NCBI RefSeq assembly: GCF_000685035.1
Contig: NZ_BAYB01000021.1
Location: forward strand, 1 to 64,000
Origin: Paraburkholderia ferrariae NBRC 106233
GTDB lineage: Bacteria > Pseudomonadota > Gammaproteobacteria > Burkholderiales > Burkholderiaceae
DNA: 64,000 bases
Reading direction: 5' to 3'
The translations under genes were made by a program, and so were the position numbers. Each line of letters begins with the position of its first letter. The first letter of the stretch is position 1. The notes under the pieces were generated by a model, which ran no database searches, was not told the DNA's origin, and was given only the letters and a program-made list of their open reading frames with translations. This document shows positions 20,461 through 29,061 of this stretch, in pieces.

Positions 20461-20924
20461 GCGTTTGCTATCCGTGCTGGAGATGTGTCAATGGACAACG
20501 GAAATTGAAGTGAAAGCTGGTCGTCGGACGGGAAACTGCTGGCCCATGCTGACTGCAATTGTTCGGCAAAGGTGCGCATGGGAATAACGATCAGCGGCGT
20601 TATAAAGTTCGCGTCCCGATCGAGTACGCGCACCGAGCCGCTCTGGACGTCGACGATTAACTGACGGTCGGTCAGAAGCGGCCAGCTCGTACTGCGGCAA
20701 AGCGAGAACAGATCGGTCGAGGCTGGCGCGAGCGTGGCAACGCTGATACCCATTGTCTTAACAAGGTGTCGCACGACCAGAAGGGCCAACGCGTCGCCCG
20801 GCGAGAAGCAAGCCGCGTATCCGTTTAAACCTACGAGCGGGGGCAACACCTTCCTCCAGTGCCGGAGCGTCTGGTCGGGTAGCTGTGCCACCTCCGAAAC
20901 CTGTTGTGGGGTCAGTTTGAGCAT
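20457..20924 (-). CDS. MerR-like HTH regulator heading the MORC/Z1 operon
   Basis: This 155-residue protein has a MerR-type winged helix at its N-terminus. The segments LTPQQVSEVAQLPDQTLRHW, NGYAACFSPGDALALLVV and the following KTMGIS match the pattern of helix-turn-helix, wing and second helix. The C-terminal half has no ligand-binding Cys motif and is unassigned. It is the first gene of the operon and overlaps the methyltransferase gene as ATGA. A perfect 16-bp palindrome lies 24 bases upstream of its start. Autoregulation of the operon is therefore likely, by analogy with controller proteins in restriction systems. Confidence 0.75.
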   Translation of the reverse strand: MLKLTPQQVSEVAQLPDQTLRHWRKVLPPLVGLNGYAACFSPGDALALLVVRHLVKTMGISVATLAPASTDLFSLCRSTSWPLLTDRQLIVDVQSGSVRVLDRDANFITPLIVIPMRTFAEQLQSAWASSFPSDDQLSLQFPLSIDTSPARIANA

Positions 20925-21561
20925 TTTGATATTTTATGCTCATTTATCTTGTTGCCGGCAACAATTTAAAGTGTTGGCGCCCTTCACATCTATGAGTTAC
21001 GCGCGCGGCAGGCGATCTAAACCCGCCCAGGTCTCGGGAGGTACGCAGGGCTACTGTCCAATTGTTGCGCCGCATGGTCGGTGCCAACAGACTAGTGCTA
21101 CCTCCGCACTATTGTCGCAGCTCACCCCGTTCCACTTACCAGTTCGACTGGTACATGAGTTTGCTGCACGGGCCCCAGGGCATTGAATTTTGCTTAAAAC
21201 ACCAACCACACGGACCTGTTCTGTGCCATCTGAATTCCGACAGACGTCCATCGCGGAGTTCGATGGCCGCGGAGTCGATCCCCTTGCCCACGTTCCCGAC
21301 ACCGTGCGCTAGGTTTGTCCGAAAGGTGGACATGAATCAAACGAATGCGGTCGCCACGGCTTCGAATAAAACAAGCTTCTGTATGTTGCCACCCTTCGAT
21401 TGCAAAAAAGTCTATTTAATAGCATTGAAAAGAATAGATCTGCGTAAGATGAGTTTGTATCGGAATTGATGCAAAAAAAATATATAGATCAAATTTTGCC
21501 AAAGGACGCAAATCCGGCTACGCTCACCGCATTCATAGTCAAAAATTGCGAGACGGGTTCT
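20925..21561. other. Divergent intergenic region between operon regulator and XRE gene
   Basis: Some 640 bases with no convincing gene. It holds the 20949-20964 palindrome near the operon start and a perfect inverted repeat TACCAGT-TCG-ACTGGTA at 21137-21153. An AT-rich tract lies at about 21395-21500 ahead of the XRE gene. Small frames here lack recognisable products. Confidence 0.5.
20949..20964 (-). promoter_or_regulatory. Perfect 16-bp palindrome, candidate operator of the MORC/Z1 operon
   Basis: TTGTTGCCGGCAACAA lies 24 bases before the regulator's ATG. Read on the minus strand it sits exactly between TTTAAA and GATAAA, as MerR dyads lie in promoter spacers. An alternative promoter reads TTGCCG, 17 bases, CATAAA, with the dyad overlapping the -35 element. 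Confidence 0.6.
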
Positions 21562-21969
21562 ATGAGTGCGCTCGGCGACTTCATTCGAGCTAGGCGGAAA
21601 ATTTTGGGGCTCACCCAGACTGCGCTGGCGATACGTATTGGCGTGGACGACACCTACATAAGCGCGGTGGAAACAGGAAAGCGGACGCCAGACGGCGAAC
21701 AATTCCTGGAAATGATGTCCGTGGCGCTAGAACTCACGGATGAACTCAGTCGTTCATTAGTTGCGGTTGCGCGCAAATCGCAACGCATTTTCCGATTGCC
21801 AGCCGAAATCTCGACTCGGAAGCATGAAGTGCTTCAAGCCTTGGCATTAGACGTCAGTCTCTCAGATGAAGATATGGGAGCGTTTGCAGCAATTCATGCT
21901 GCGCTCACTCGGGGGAGGCGCATAGTGCGGGCAGAAAGCTCCACTTCTACTCAAGGAGGTTCCATGTAA
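21562..21969 (+). CDS. XRE-family HTH transcriptional regulator
   Basis: This 135-residue protein, counted from the chosen ATG, begins MSALGDFIRARRKILGLTQT. A classic Cro/C1 helix-turn-helix follows (ALAIRIGVDDTYISAVETGKR), then a helical C-terminus. The frame is open back to TTG 21466 and ATG 21469. I prefer 21562 because XRE domains usually start a few residues after the initiator, but neither start has a good Shine-Dalgarno. It lies between the divergent MORC operon and the Tn7-like genes. It could control either one, or be the remains of a separate restriction controller. Confidence 0.75.
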   Translation: MSALGDFIRARRKILGLTQTALAIRIGVDDTYISAVETGKRTPDGEQFLEMMSVALELTDELSRSLVAVARKSQRIFRLPAEISTRKHEVLQALALDVSLSDEDMGAFAAIHAALTRGRRIVRAESSTSTQGGSM

Positions 21970-22244
21970 CGAAAAAGCGCCACGAACCCGCAGGCCCGTA
22001 GCGCTCGTTCGATCAGAACCGGTAGCGGTTCGACTCCTAGACAAAGCCGAGTCTCCACCGATCTGACTTCAGCGTCAAGAGCTTCCTTTCGCCTGCGATT
22101 TCTATTCCCTCGGGATTCGAACATTCGTGATCGAGTCCGTGGCATCGCTCGCCCGTTGCCCGGGCTTATTCCGACTGGTTAGTGTCGGAGGGGGAGTCAT
22201 TTTCGAAACGTAAGCGTCTTCAGCGGACGCGACGGAGAGAACTC
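21970..22244. other. Presumed terminal region of the Tn7-like element upstream of tnsA
   Basis: Tn7-like elements carry their end and TnsB-binding repeats just outside tnsA. I see a TGT at 22183 starting TGTCGGAGGGGGAGTC, and a hairpin GAACCG-GTAG-CGGTTC near 22017-22032. I could not find a convincing set of 20-base repeats or a matching far end. Confidence 0.3.
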
Positions 22245-22882
22245 GTGCCCAAATTTTCTCAAACTTTAGCAAGCCCTCCTTCACCTCGCCGACCGCGCCG
22301 CATCGTGACTGTCTCTGGTCGCGGCGTGCGCGGCACCTTCCCCACCCGCAAATCAGAAAGGCTTGCTCAGTTTGATAGCCTTAACGAAGCGAGAGCATTG
22401 CTGGTGCTGGAGGTCGCCCCATCCGTCAGGTCGATCTCAACGCAGCCGCAGGTTTTGAATATCTGCACGACGAGCGCCCGCGACGTTATACGCCTGACGT
22501 CAAAATCGAGACAGACAGTGGCCATACGTTCCTGGAGATCAAGGACGACGCGGCACTCGTCAAACACTCTCGAGAGATCATCCGGCTGAAGAGTGCGGCG
22601 AAGCATCTTCGGCAATGCGGACATCGTTTTTGTATCGTCCTGCGCAGCGACCTCATTGCAAATGATCTCCCGGAGAGGCTTCAACTACTCCTCTCCGTAC
22701 GTCCCGCGCGCGGCAGATATCGTCCCGGCGTCAACGCGGCGCTCTGGGATCCGGAAAACGGAAGCTCGCCTTCCGCCGAAATGCGCGAGAAATGGGAAAG
22801 TGCGAAGCGCGAGTGTGACGATCTGCTTCATCGGATCATGAAACGCGATCCCGATGATTTACTGCCTGTCCCTGTTCGATAA
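22245..22882 (+). pseudogene. tnsA: TnsA-like endonuclease, interrupted by a frameshift
   Basis: TnsA cuts the 5' ends of the transposon. The first part, from GTG 22245 (GGAGAGA ribosome site), reads RRIVTVSGRGVRGTFP, KSERLAQFDSLNEARALLVLE and QPQV, and includes the conserved glutamate. Around 22455-22470 the homology moves to the -1 frame: YLHDERPRRYTPDVKIE, HTFLEIKDD and onward to a TAA at 22880-22882. The two parts together hold all expected residues (E, PD, ExK), so one base appears lost. No canonical slippery heptamer is present at the switch, so programmed frameshifting is less likely. A sequencing error is possible. Confidence 0.75.
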
Positions 22883-22895
22883 TGGGGGCACCGAC

Positions 22896-24863
22896 ATGGC
22901 CAACTTCACGAAAGAACAGATCGTTTTTCGCGGCGAGGGGAAGTACCGCCACATTCGTACCCAGAATGGTGTCGCCCAACTTGAAAACGTCGAGACTGGA
23001 GAGTATTCCAGCCACCATGAAGCAGATCTTCTGGAGGAGTATGTCCGCGGATATCTGAGAACTGCCAACTCCAGGCTATATCGACGGCCGCCGATGAACA
23101 ATGCGATTGGCGGCAGCCTCGAAGCGGGCACCCTGCAATACCCTGACACCCAAGGTGACACCGGAACACGTCGGCGTGCGAATTATCTCGTCATGCTCGA
23201 GCGACTGGGTGCGTTTGGTCATTCTCGACATGTACTGCGTGGCGCAATACGCAAGGTCGCTAATGATCTGACCGATCCGAAACCACCCCATGAGACAACG
23301 GTATACCGCTGGCGTCGCCGGTACCGCATCGCGCAGTTGGATATCCGCGCGCTGCTTGGCCAAACAGACGCTCGTGGTGGCAAGGACCAGTCAAGGCTGG
23401 ATCCTGTGGTGGAAGCGATCATCCACGAAAGAATCGAAACGGCCTTCCTGAGCAGCAAGCGAGGAACGGCTGAGGATGTTCATAACGCCGTGTTCCTCGA
23501 CATCCAGCGACTAAACACCACCCGTATCGAGTCGGAGTGGCTCAAGGTTCCAGGGCTTCGAACCATTGAGCGGCGCATCGCGCGTGTCCCTGCGTTCGAT
23601 CGCGCTGTGGCGCGTTACGGCGAGCGCGAAGCCCAGCGCAGGTTCGCCGACCAATCCCGCGCCCGGCACGTCTCCCGAATCCTGGAACTCGTCGAGATCG
23701 ACCACACGCCGCTCGACGTCATGTACACGGATGCCAGCGGAAGGACCATCGACCGACCGACCATCACCATCGTGTTCGACCGGTTTTCCCGATGTGTTCT
23801 CGGTTTTTGCCTGAGCTCCGCGGGACACGGCGTCCATGCCGTGTTCGAGGCGCTTCGGCACGCGATGCTGCCGAAAAGTTACCTGCGAGAACGGTTTCCC
23901 GAGCTCTCGCTGGAATGGCCGTGCTACGGCTGGTTCGACCGTCTGCTCATGGATAACGGCCGGGAGTTCCACGCCGTTGCCATCATTGACGGATTGATGA
24001 ACCTGGGGGTGATCTGCGAATACGCCGCATCGCGAGATCCGAACGACAAGCCCTTTGTCGAGCGATTTCTGAAGACGCTGAACTACTACTTTGTTCACAA
24101 ACTCCCCGGCACGACCCTCGCAAAAGCTCACCAGCGCATAGGCTTCAAGGCCGAAGACGAAGCCTGCCTTACCTTCGACAAACTCAATGAAATGATCCAC
24201 ATCTGGATCACCATGGTCTATCACCGCAGGCCTCATCGCGGTCTGTCCGGGCGTACGCCGCTGGACGTATGGAATGAGAGCGCCTCAGCACATCCGCCCC
24301 AGCTTAAATGCAATGCCGCGGATCTCAGTATCGAATTTGGCGAATACGCGGAACGCGAGCTTCAACATTATGGAATCGATTTCGACAGTTTTCGTTACGT
24401 ATCTTCAGAGTTGCTTATGTTGCGTCGAATGTTGCCGGTCAAGCCGACGGTGAAAATCAAGGCTCCCTATGAAAACGTGGGTTTCATCTGGGTCTGGAAC
24501 GAAATCGAAGAAGAGTATATCCAGGCCTACAACACCGATGAGCGGTACAACAATCTGACGCGCGAGCAAGCCCGGTTGTTCAGAAAGCTGCACAAGGCTT
24601 CCGACACCCACCAGCGCACTCGTGCACATGGTGAGGAGGTCATCCGCGACATGAGCAACGAAGCCATGCAATCCAAGAAGCTCAGCGTGCGACGCAGGGG
24701 CGCACGTCAAGCCCATGTCGCCTCGAAATCCCGCAATCGCCCGCAATCCGGTGTCGCCACGTCGCAGATCCGCGCTTTGCGTTCCCCATTGGCGCCCAGT
24801 TCGGATGAACTTCCTGTATTCGACATTGAATCTGTGAACGATGAGGTGGGCCATGAAAAATAA
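22896..24863 (+). CDS. tnsB: TnsB-like DDE transposase
   Basis: This 655-residue transposase of the retroviral-integrase/Mu superfamily joins 3' ends to target DNA. The catalytic triad is visible as VEIDHT (Asp 269), LLMDNGREFH (Asp 353) and DKPFVERFLK (Glu 389). The N-terminal 250 residues carry helix-turn-helix segments for end binding, such as PPHETTVYRWRRRYR. The start is ATG 22896 with GGGGG upstream; the open frame from 22854 overlaps tnsA. The C-terminal tail is basic and would contact TnsC. It overlaps the start of tnsC by 11 bases. Confidence 0.93.
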   Translation: MANFTKEQIVFRGEGKYRHIRTQNGVAQLENVETGEYSSHHEADLLEEYVRGYLRTANSRLYRRPPMNNAIGGSLEAGTLQYPDTQGDTGTRRRANYLVMLERLGAFGHSRHVLRGAIRKVANDLTDPKPPHETTVYRWRRRYRIAQLDIRALLGQTDARGGKDQSRLDPVVEAIIHERIETAFLSSKRGTAEDVHNAVFLDIQRLNTTRIESEWLKVPGLRTIERRIARVPAFDRAVARYGEREAQRRFADQSRARHVSRILELVEIDHTPLDVMYTDASGRTIDRPTITIVFDRFSRCVLGFCLSSAGHGVHAVFEALRHAMLPKSYLRERFPELSLEWPCYGWFDRLLMDNGREFHAVAIIDGLMNLGVICEYAASRDPNDKPFVERFLKTLNYYFVHKLPGTTLAKAHQRIGFKAEDEACLTFDKLNEMIHIWITMVYHRRPHRGLSGRTPLDVWNESASAHPPQLKCNAADLSIEFGEYAERELQHYGIDFDSFRYVSSELLMLRRMLPVKPTVKIKAPYENVGFIWVWNEIEEEYIQAYNTDERYNNLTREQARLFRKLHKASDTHQRTRAHGEEVIRDMSNEAMQSKKLSVRRRGARQAHVASKSRNRPQSGVATSQIRALRSPLAPSSDELPVFDIESVNDEVGHEK

Positions 24864-25788
24864 CGCTGCTTCAGGCAAAACGGTTCGGGATATGCGGACG
24901 AGTTTCATCAAGTTCCCCCACATCACGCATATCCTGGACTCGATGGACCGTTTGTATAACTACCGATGTACTAATGAGGAGCCGGAACATCTCACGCTGC
25001 TTGGTGAGTCAGGCGTCGGAAAATCGACCCTGCTCGTCAAATATCGGGATGAGCATCCGGTCATCGAGCATGAAGAGCTCACGGAAGTGCCGGTCCTTTA
25101 TGTCGCAATCGGCCCATCACCCACCCCAAGGGCGCTCGCGAGCGCGATCCTCAGGGCGCTGGGTGATCCAAAGTGTGACGTCGGCAAAGAGGTCGACCTG
25201 ACCTACAGACTTCTCCACCTCATCAAGCTGTGCCGGGTACGGCTGGTGATCATCGACGAGGTCAATCACCTGATTGATTCGGGCGGCGAGAAAACACATC
25301 ACGTAGCGGCGGACTGGCTCAAACGGCTGGTCGACGCGACGCGGGTGTCTTTCGTGCTCGCCGGCGTTCCGAGAACCTTGCGACTCCTTGAAAAAAATGA
25401 CCAATTGCGCAGCCGGTTTCGGGAGGTCATCGAAATCGAGAGATTTTCTGTCGAAGGTTCCGCGGAGCTGGAGTTTCGTGGTGCGCTCAGGGCTTTCAAA
25501 GAGCATCTGCGGGAACTGCCCGCGCTGGATATTTCGGGCGCTGTCATGGCTCACCAGTTCGCATTCGCAACCGATGGGCGTCTACGCGATATCCGTCGAC
25601 TCCTTGTGCGGGCGGTGGAGCTTGCCTACCGCGAGCCCCAGCCTCGATTGACAGATGGCATCCTGGCTGAGGCCTTTCGTACGGTTATCTATCCGGGCGC
25701 GCCGGACAAGCGTAATCCGTTTCACAGGAAATTCGACGGGTTGCCACTTGTGAAGGCCGGTGAACCTTTTGCCCCTGTGGAGCGATGA
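24853..25788 (+). CDS. tnsC: TnsC/TniB-like AAA+ ATPase
   Basis: This 311-residue AAA+ regulator links target selection to the transposase. Walker A is GESGVGKS (51-58) and Walker B is LVIIDEVNHL with Asp-Glu at 135-136. VLAGVPRT (sensor 1-like) and an Arg-rich LRSRF segment follow. The start ATG 24853 has GAGGTGGG directly upstream and lies within the last codons of tnsB. The next gene starts one base after its stop. The size is nearer TniB than the much larger Tn7 TnsC. Confidence 0.93.
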   Translation: MKNNAASGKTVRDMRTSFIKFPHITHILDSMDRLYNYRCTNEEPEHLTLLGESGVGKSTLLVKYRDEHPVIEHEELTEVPVLYVAIGPSPTPRALASAILRALGDPKCDVGKEVDLTYRLLHLIKLCRVRLVIIDEVNHLIDSGGEKTHHVAADWLKRLVDATRVSFVLAGVPRTLRLLEKNDQLRSRFREVIEIERFSVEGSAELEFRGALRAFKEHLRELPALDISGAVMAHQFAFATDGRLRDIRRLLVRAVELAYREPQPRLTDGILAEAFRTVIYPGAPDKRNPFHRKFDGLPLVKAGEPFAPVER

Positions 25789-25789
25789 A

Positions 25790-26623
25790 ATGACGATCTG
25801 CGCTGCTTCCCCTCTACCGCTGTGCCGCCCCAAGCGTCTTCCAGACGAATGGACCGAAACGTATCTCTTCCGTGTCGCGAGGGCAAATGGCATTCCTCGT
25901 CCGAGGCTAAGTGACATCGAGCGTTTTCGTCCGATGCTTCCCGTCACAGCGTCGAGCAAATCTGATGGGTATCCGGTGTGGAGTGACACCCCACTGCCTA
26001 GATGGAGCGTCGTCACCAGAGTGAACAAAATCTGGTATTGCCCGGCATGTATGGTCGAGTCCAGACATATTCGTTCGCGCTGGCGCCTCACGGTATTCGA
26101 GGTTTGCACACTTCACCAAATCCGTCTGAAGGACAATCTCGCCGAACGCGTCATGACGCGAGGCTATAAGCAGGATGGTAAGTACTTCGTCACCGATGTC
26201 TCTGACGAACAGCTCTGGGAGGGGGCTGTGTGCCCAATGCCTGGAGAGCGGGAGCACGTCGAGCGAATGTGGTCCGGCTTCGAGCAGTTGGTTGTTCAGG
26301 GTGACCCGTCCGGCGCGTTCGAACATCTTGTCTATGTCCTGTTTCTGGAGGCGTTGCTCGATGCCATTGCGTACGCCACACCGGAGTCGGACTTATTGCC
26401 CATTGACGCTCCGCGCTCAACCCGTCTGGCCGGATTGGCTGCGAAGTACCAGTTCACCGTCGCCCCCGACTCGAACTGTATTGGCGACTTTCTGAGGCAG
26501 ATCACCGCCCCCCACATCGCGATGCAGCGCTTGCACGACTACGCCGCATGCTGCTTGATGAAGCCCAGAGGCCCACATGCCTTTCGCGTCTACCGATTTC
26601 GGATTTGCGAAGGCGCCTCTTGA
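25790..26623 (+). CDS. tniQ: TniQ-family target-selection protein, short form
   Basis: This 277-residue protein has the TniQ N-terminal domain (PDEWTETYLFRVARANGIPRP) and a zinc knuckle, YCPAC...CTLHQ (Cys 84, Cys 87, Cys 106, His 109). TniQ proteins bring the transposase to a target site or partner. The start is ATG 25790, one base after the tnsC stop, with GGAG in place; a GTG at 25760 is an upstream alternative. It is short for TniQ/TnsD and ends right where an HTH-bearing gene begins (TGATG overlap). The pair may be a split form of one longer protein. Confidence 0.85.
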   Translation: MTICAASPLPLCRPKRLPDEWTETYLFRVARANGIPRPRLSDIERFRPMLPVTASSKSDGYPVWSDTPLPRWSVVTRVNKIWYCPACMVESRHIRSRWRLTVFEVCTLHQIRLKDNLAERVMTRGYKQDGKYFVTDVSDEQLWEGAVCPMPGEREHVERMWSGFEQLVVQGDPSGAFEHLVYVLFLEALLDAIAYATPESDLLPIDAPRSTRLAGLAAKYQFTVAPDSNCIGDFLRQITAPHIAMQRLHDYAACCLMKPRGPHAFRVYRFRICEGAS

Positions 26624-27300
26624 TGGAGGGTGGCAAGAGTGTGACGCCGCAAACCAGAGGGGAACTCCATCCGGACCGGAACGTTCCCGATGGGTACGTC
26701 AGCTTCGAAAAGGCTACTTCGCTCATCGGATGTACCAGACACGTTCTCAGGCATGTCATCGCGGAGAATATCTGCCCCGGTTCTATCACTGTCGAGCATG
26801 GTAGAAAGCGCCACCGATATCTTTCGCTTCCCGAAGTGGACGCGGGTCGGAGGTGGTACGCATCCATCGTGACCCGCGAGCAGGTGATGAACGAGCTATG
26901 CATCACGCGGCACGAGTACGCCACCTTGGTCAATTCGGGGTTGTTGCAGCCACAGCGAGCCAGAGGGTGGACGTATTTCTATCGGGCACATCTAGCCGAC
27001 CTGTCTCGCCGGCTCGACGCGCTGTCTCAACCTTGTCCGATCAACACCGCATGTCTGAAACCGTTATTCGGTATATGGCTGCAGTGGGGTGGTCGCGATA
27101 TCTCAAGCTCACGCGAGGTGTTGAAGGAGGTGTTGGGTGGCAAATTTCCCATCTTCCGCTGGCCAGAAAATCCGGGCTTGTCTGCGTACCTTGTCGACTG
27201 GACGGCAATTGAACACCTGCGCAGGTTCCAGAGGAGCGCAGCTACCCGGCGGGCCCGAGGGAAAGAGGTGTCGCAACAATTTTTGCTCCTGCCAGAATGA
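26623..27300 (+). CDS. HTH protein, likely C-terminal half of a split TniQ/TnsD
   Basis: This 225-residue protein starts at ATG 26623 and overlaps the tniQ stop by one base. Its frame is open back to 26548. It has two helix-turn-helix-like segments (YVSFEKATSLIGCTRHVLRHVI and VTREQVMNELCITRHEYATLV). They resemble the repeated HTH units in the C-terminal half of the 565-residue TniQ that follows. No zinc knuckle is present. The best reading is the DNA-binding half of a TniQ/TnsD split into two coupled genes; a dedicated DNA-binding adaptor is the alternative. Confidence 0.65.
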   Translation: MEGGKSVTPQTRGELHPDRNVPDGYVSFEKATSLIGCTRHVLRHVIAENICPGSITVEHGRKRHRYLSLPEVDAGRRWYASIVTREQVMNELCITRHEYATLVNSGLLQPQRARGWTYFYRAHLADLSRRLDALSQPCPINTACLKPLFGIWLQWGGRDISSSREVLKEVLGGKFPIFRWPENPGLSAYLVDWTAIEHLRRFQRSAATRRARGKEVSQQFLLLPE

Positions 27301-28994
27301 GCACCCGGTCAATTCATGGCGAGAGCTGGCGCAGTCGGGGAGCCACCCTGTTTACCGGGCGGCTCCTGGTACGACCCGCAGCACTCCCGGGCGAGAGCTT
27401 CCCCGGCTATCGCCTGCGGGTCGCGTTTGCAAACGGGCTGTCCAACCCAGGCTGGCTGGACGGTCCGGATTCCGGTTTGCCCAAGGCTCACGGTATCGCC
27501 CGCTGGTGTCCGCATTGCCTGGCCGACGCCGGGGCCTACTGGCGCGAAACATGGTATTCCGGCACGGCCGCATGCCTGGAACATCGCTGCTGGCTCACCT
27601 CGACGTGTACTGCCTGCAACCGGATGTTGCACTGGAAGCAGGTTCGCTTCAGCCTTTGCAAATGCGGGGCACCATTACATGAGGCGGCCACTCACCCATT
27701 TTCTGACGAAGTCCTGACACTGGTTGATGAACAGACCATATCGAGTTCTGCATCGCTTTCTGATGGCGAGCGCTGGAACGTAGCCCGTTACCTCGGGGCG
27801 CTCTCGCAATACGGGCTTCACGGCAAGCCATTGAAGAAGGCTTCACGTCGAACGGAGGACGTCGAACGACTTCTTGTGACCGCCGGAGCGTCGCTGATTG
27901 CGGATTCGGAGGCGTGCTTCGAGATGTTTGACCGTCTGCGCGTTCCGCAGCTCGGCACGAATAGCGTTCCTCTGTTTTCGGAAGCCTTTCCGCAATTACT
28001 CGCAATGCTGCGCAAGCAGCTGAACGAGACGGAGCGTAGCTGGATGCTGGATCTGTTGGGCGCATACGTTGCGAACTCGTCGCGCGCTGGATTCCCGGTA
28101 CTGTGGGAAAGAAAGGGCTGCGCGGGTCAGGTTTGCGGCGAGCCGTATGGCCGGCCGAAGGTACGAAATCCGGGCATTGCCAGAATGCTTGCGCAGACGG
28201 GCGAATCCGCGCCGGTCAGACGAACCAGAGCCGGGCGGCGTAAATTCGCGATTGGCGACGAGCACCTGCTCCGCCTTCAGACAGATCGGCATTCGTTCGC
28301 CACCCTGAAGGCCGCAGCCCGCTACGCCGGGATGTCGTGCAGACGTGTTCAGGCGCTGACGAAGGCAGGGCTGATTACTTCGCGCGGTGGATGGATCGAC
28401 ACCCGGTCCGTCGACCGTCTGCTCCGTGATATCGCGACAGCGTGCGCTCGAAACTCAACGGCGCTTGAGAACCCGGTCAGCCTGGCCGAGGCCTTGCGTT
28501 TCCACGTTTCCGTCGAGGCATCGGCGTCATTCTTCGATGGTGTCATGGCCGGCACGGTGCGGCTTCTGTTCAACGGCGACGGCAGGCCGACATTGCGGAA
28601 CATGTTCGCCGAGCGCAGCGATGTCATCGCCGTTGTCCAGAATTCGGTCGCGCCCGAACGCTCGATATCCATTGCTGAAGCGGCCAGTCGGCTCCGCGTG
28701 AAGCAGGAAGTGATGTACCACCTTGTCAATGCAGGGCTTCTCAGGACACGGACCTGCACATTGGGGCGCCGGGCGGCGCGTGTTGTTGATGACCTGAGGG
28801 AGTTTGATGAACAGTTCATGCCTCTGGCCACCATCGCAAACGCAATGGGAATATCCGCTCGCAAAGCGCCCGAGTGGGCCATGCGGCACGGCATTGAAAT
28901 CGTCTCCGGGCCCAAGGTCGATGGCGGGCGGCAGTACTGGGTTCGCAGGAGTACCGTCGCGCCGGATCGCCGGAAAACGGAGCGTGGCACATGA
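27297..28994 (+). CDS. tniQ: TniQ/TnsD-family target-selection protein, long form
   Basis: This 565-residue protein has an N-terminal TniQ domain (RPAALPGESFPGYRLRVAFANG) and two zinc knuckles: CPHC/CLEHR (Cys 71, 74, 93, His 96) and CTAC/CKC (Cys 104, 107, 121, 123). The rest is a series of helix-turn-helix segments, for example FATLKAAARYAGMSCRRVQAL and ISIAEAASRLRVKQEVMYHLV. This layout fits a TnsD-type protein that reads a fixed attachment sequence. Its ATG overlaps the previous stop as ATGA. With two TniQ-type products, the element may have two targeting pathways. Confidence 0.87.
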   Translation: MSTRSIHGESWRSRGATLFTGRLLVRPAALPGESFPGYRLRVAFANGLSNPGWLDGPDSGLPKAHGIARWCPHCLADAGAYWRETWYSGTAACLEHRCWLTSTCTACNRMLHWKQVRFSLCKCGAPLHEAATHPFSDEVLTLVDEQTISSSASLSDGERWNVARYLGALSQYGLHGKPLKKASRRTEDVERLLVTAGASLIADSEACFEMFDRLRVPQLGTNSVPLFSEAFPQLLAMLRKQLNETERSWMLDLLGAYVANSSRAGFPVLWERKGCAGQVCGEPYGRPKVRNPGIARMLAQTGESAPVRRTRAGRRKFAIGDEHLLRLQTDRHSFATLKAAARYAGMSCRRVQALTKAGLITSRGGWIDTRSVDRLLRDIATACARNSTALENPVSLAEALRFHVSVEASASFFDGVMAGTVRLLFNGDGRPTLRNMFAERSDVIAVVQNSVAPERSISIAEAASRLRVKQEVMYHLVNAGLLRTRTCTLGRRAARVVDDLREFDEQFMPLATIANAMGISARKAPEWAMRHGIEIVSGPKVDGGRQYWVRRSTVAPDRRKTERGT

Positions 28995-29061
28995 GTGTAA
29001 ATCAATCAGGATTCCTGTGAACAAGTCGTTTTCGATACCGCGCTAACCATCTGGAGGAGTC

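Noticed and set aside
21970..22150. tRNA-like segments (GGTTCGACTCC and, reversed, GTTCGAATCC)
   Set aside because: T-loop-like words occur, but the flanking bases do not pair into T, acceptor or anticodon stems, so no tRNA is called.
22183..22245. TGT at 22183 as the exact Tn7-like end
   Set aside because: No matching reversed sequence was found on the right side of the cargo and no repeated 20-base binding sites are evident.
22440..22475. Programmed -1 frameshifting in tnsA
   Set aside because: No X-XXY-YYZ heptamer at the homology switch and no clear stimulatory hairpin; a mutation or read error is simpler.
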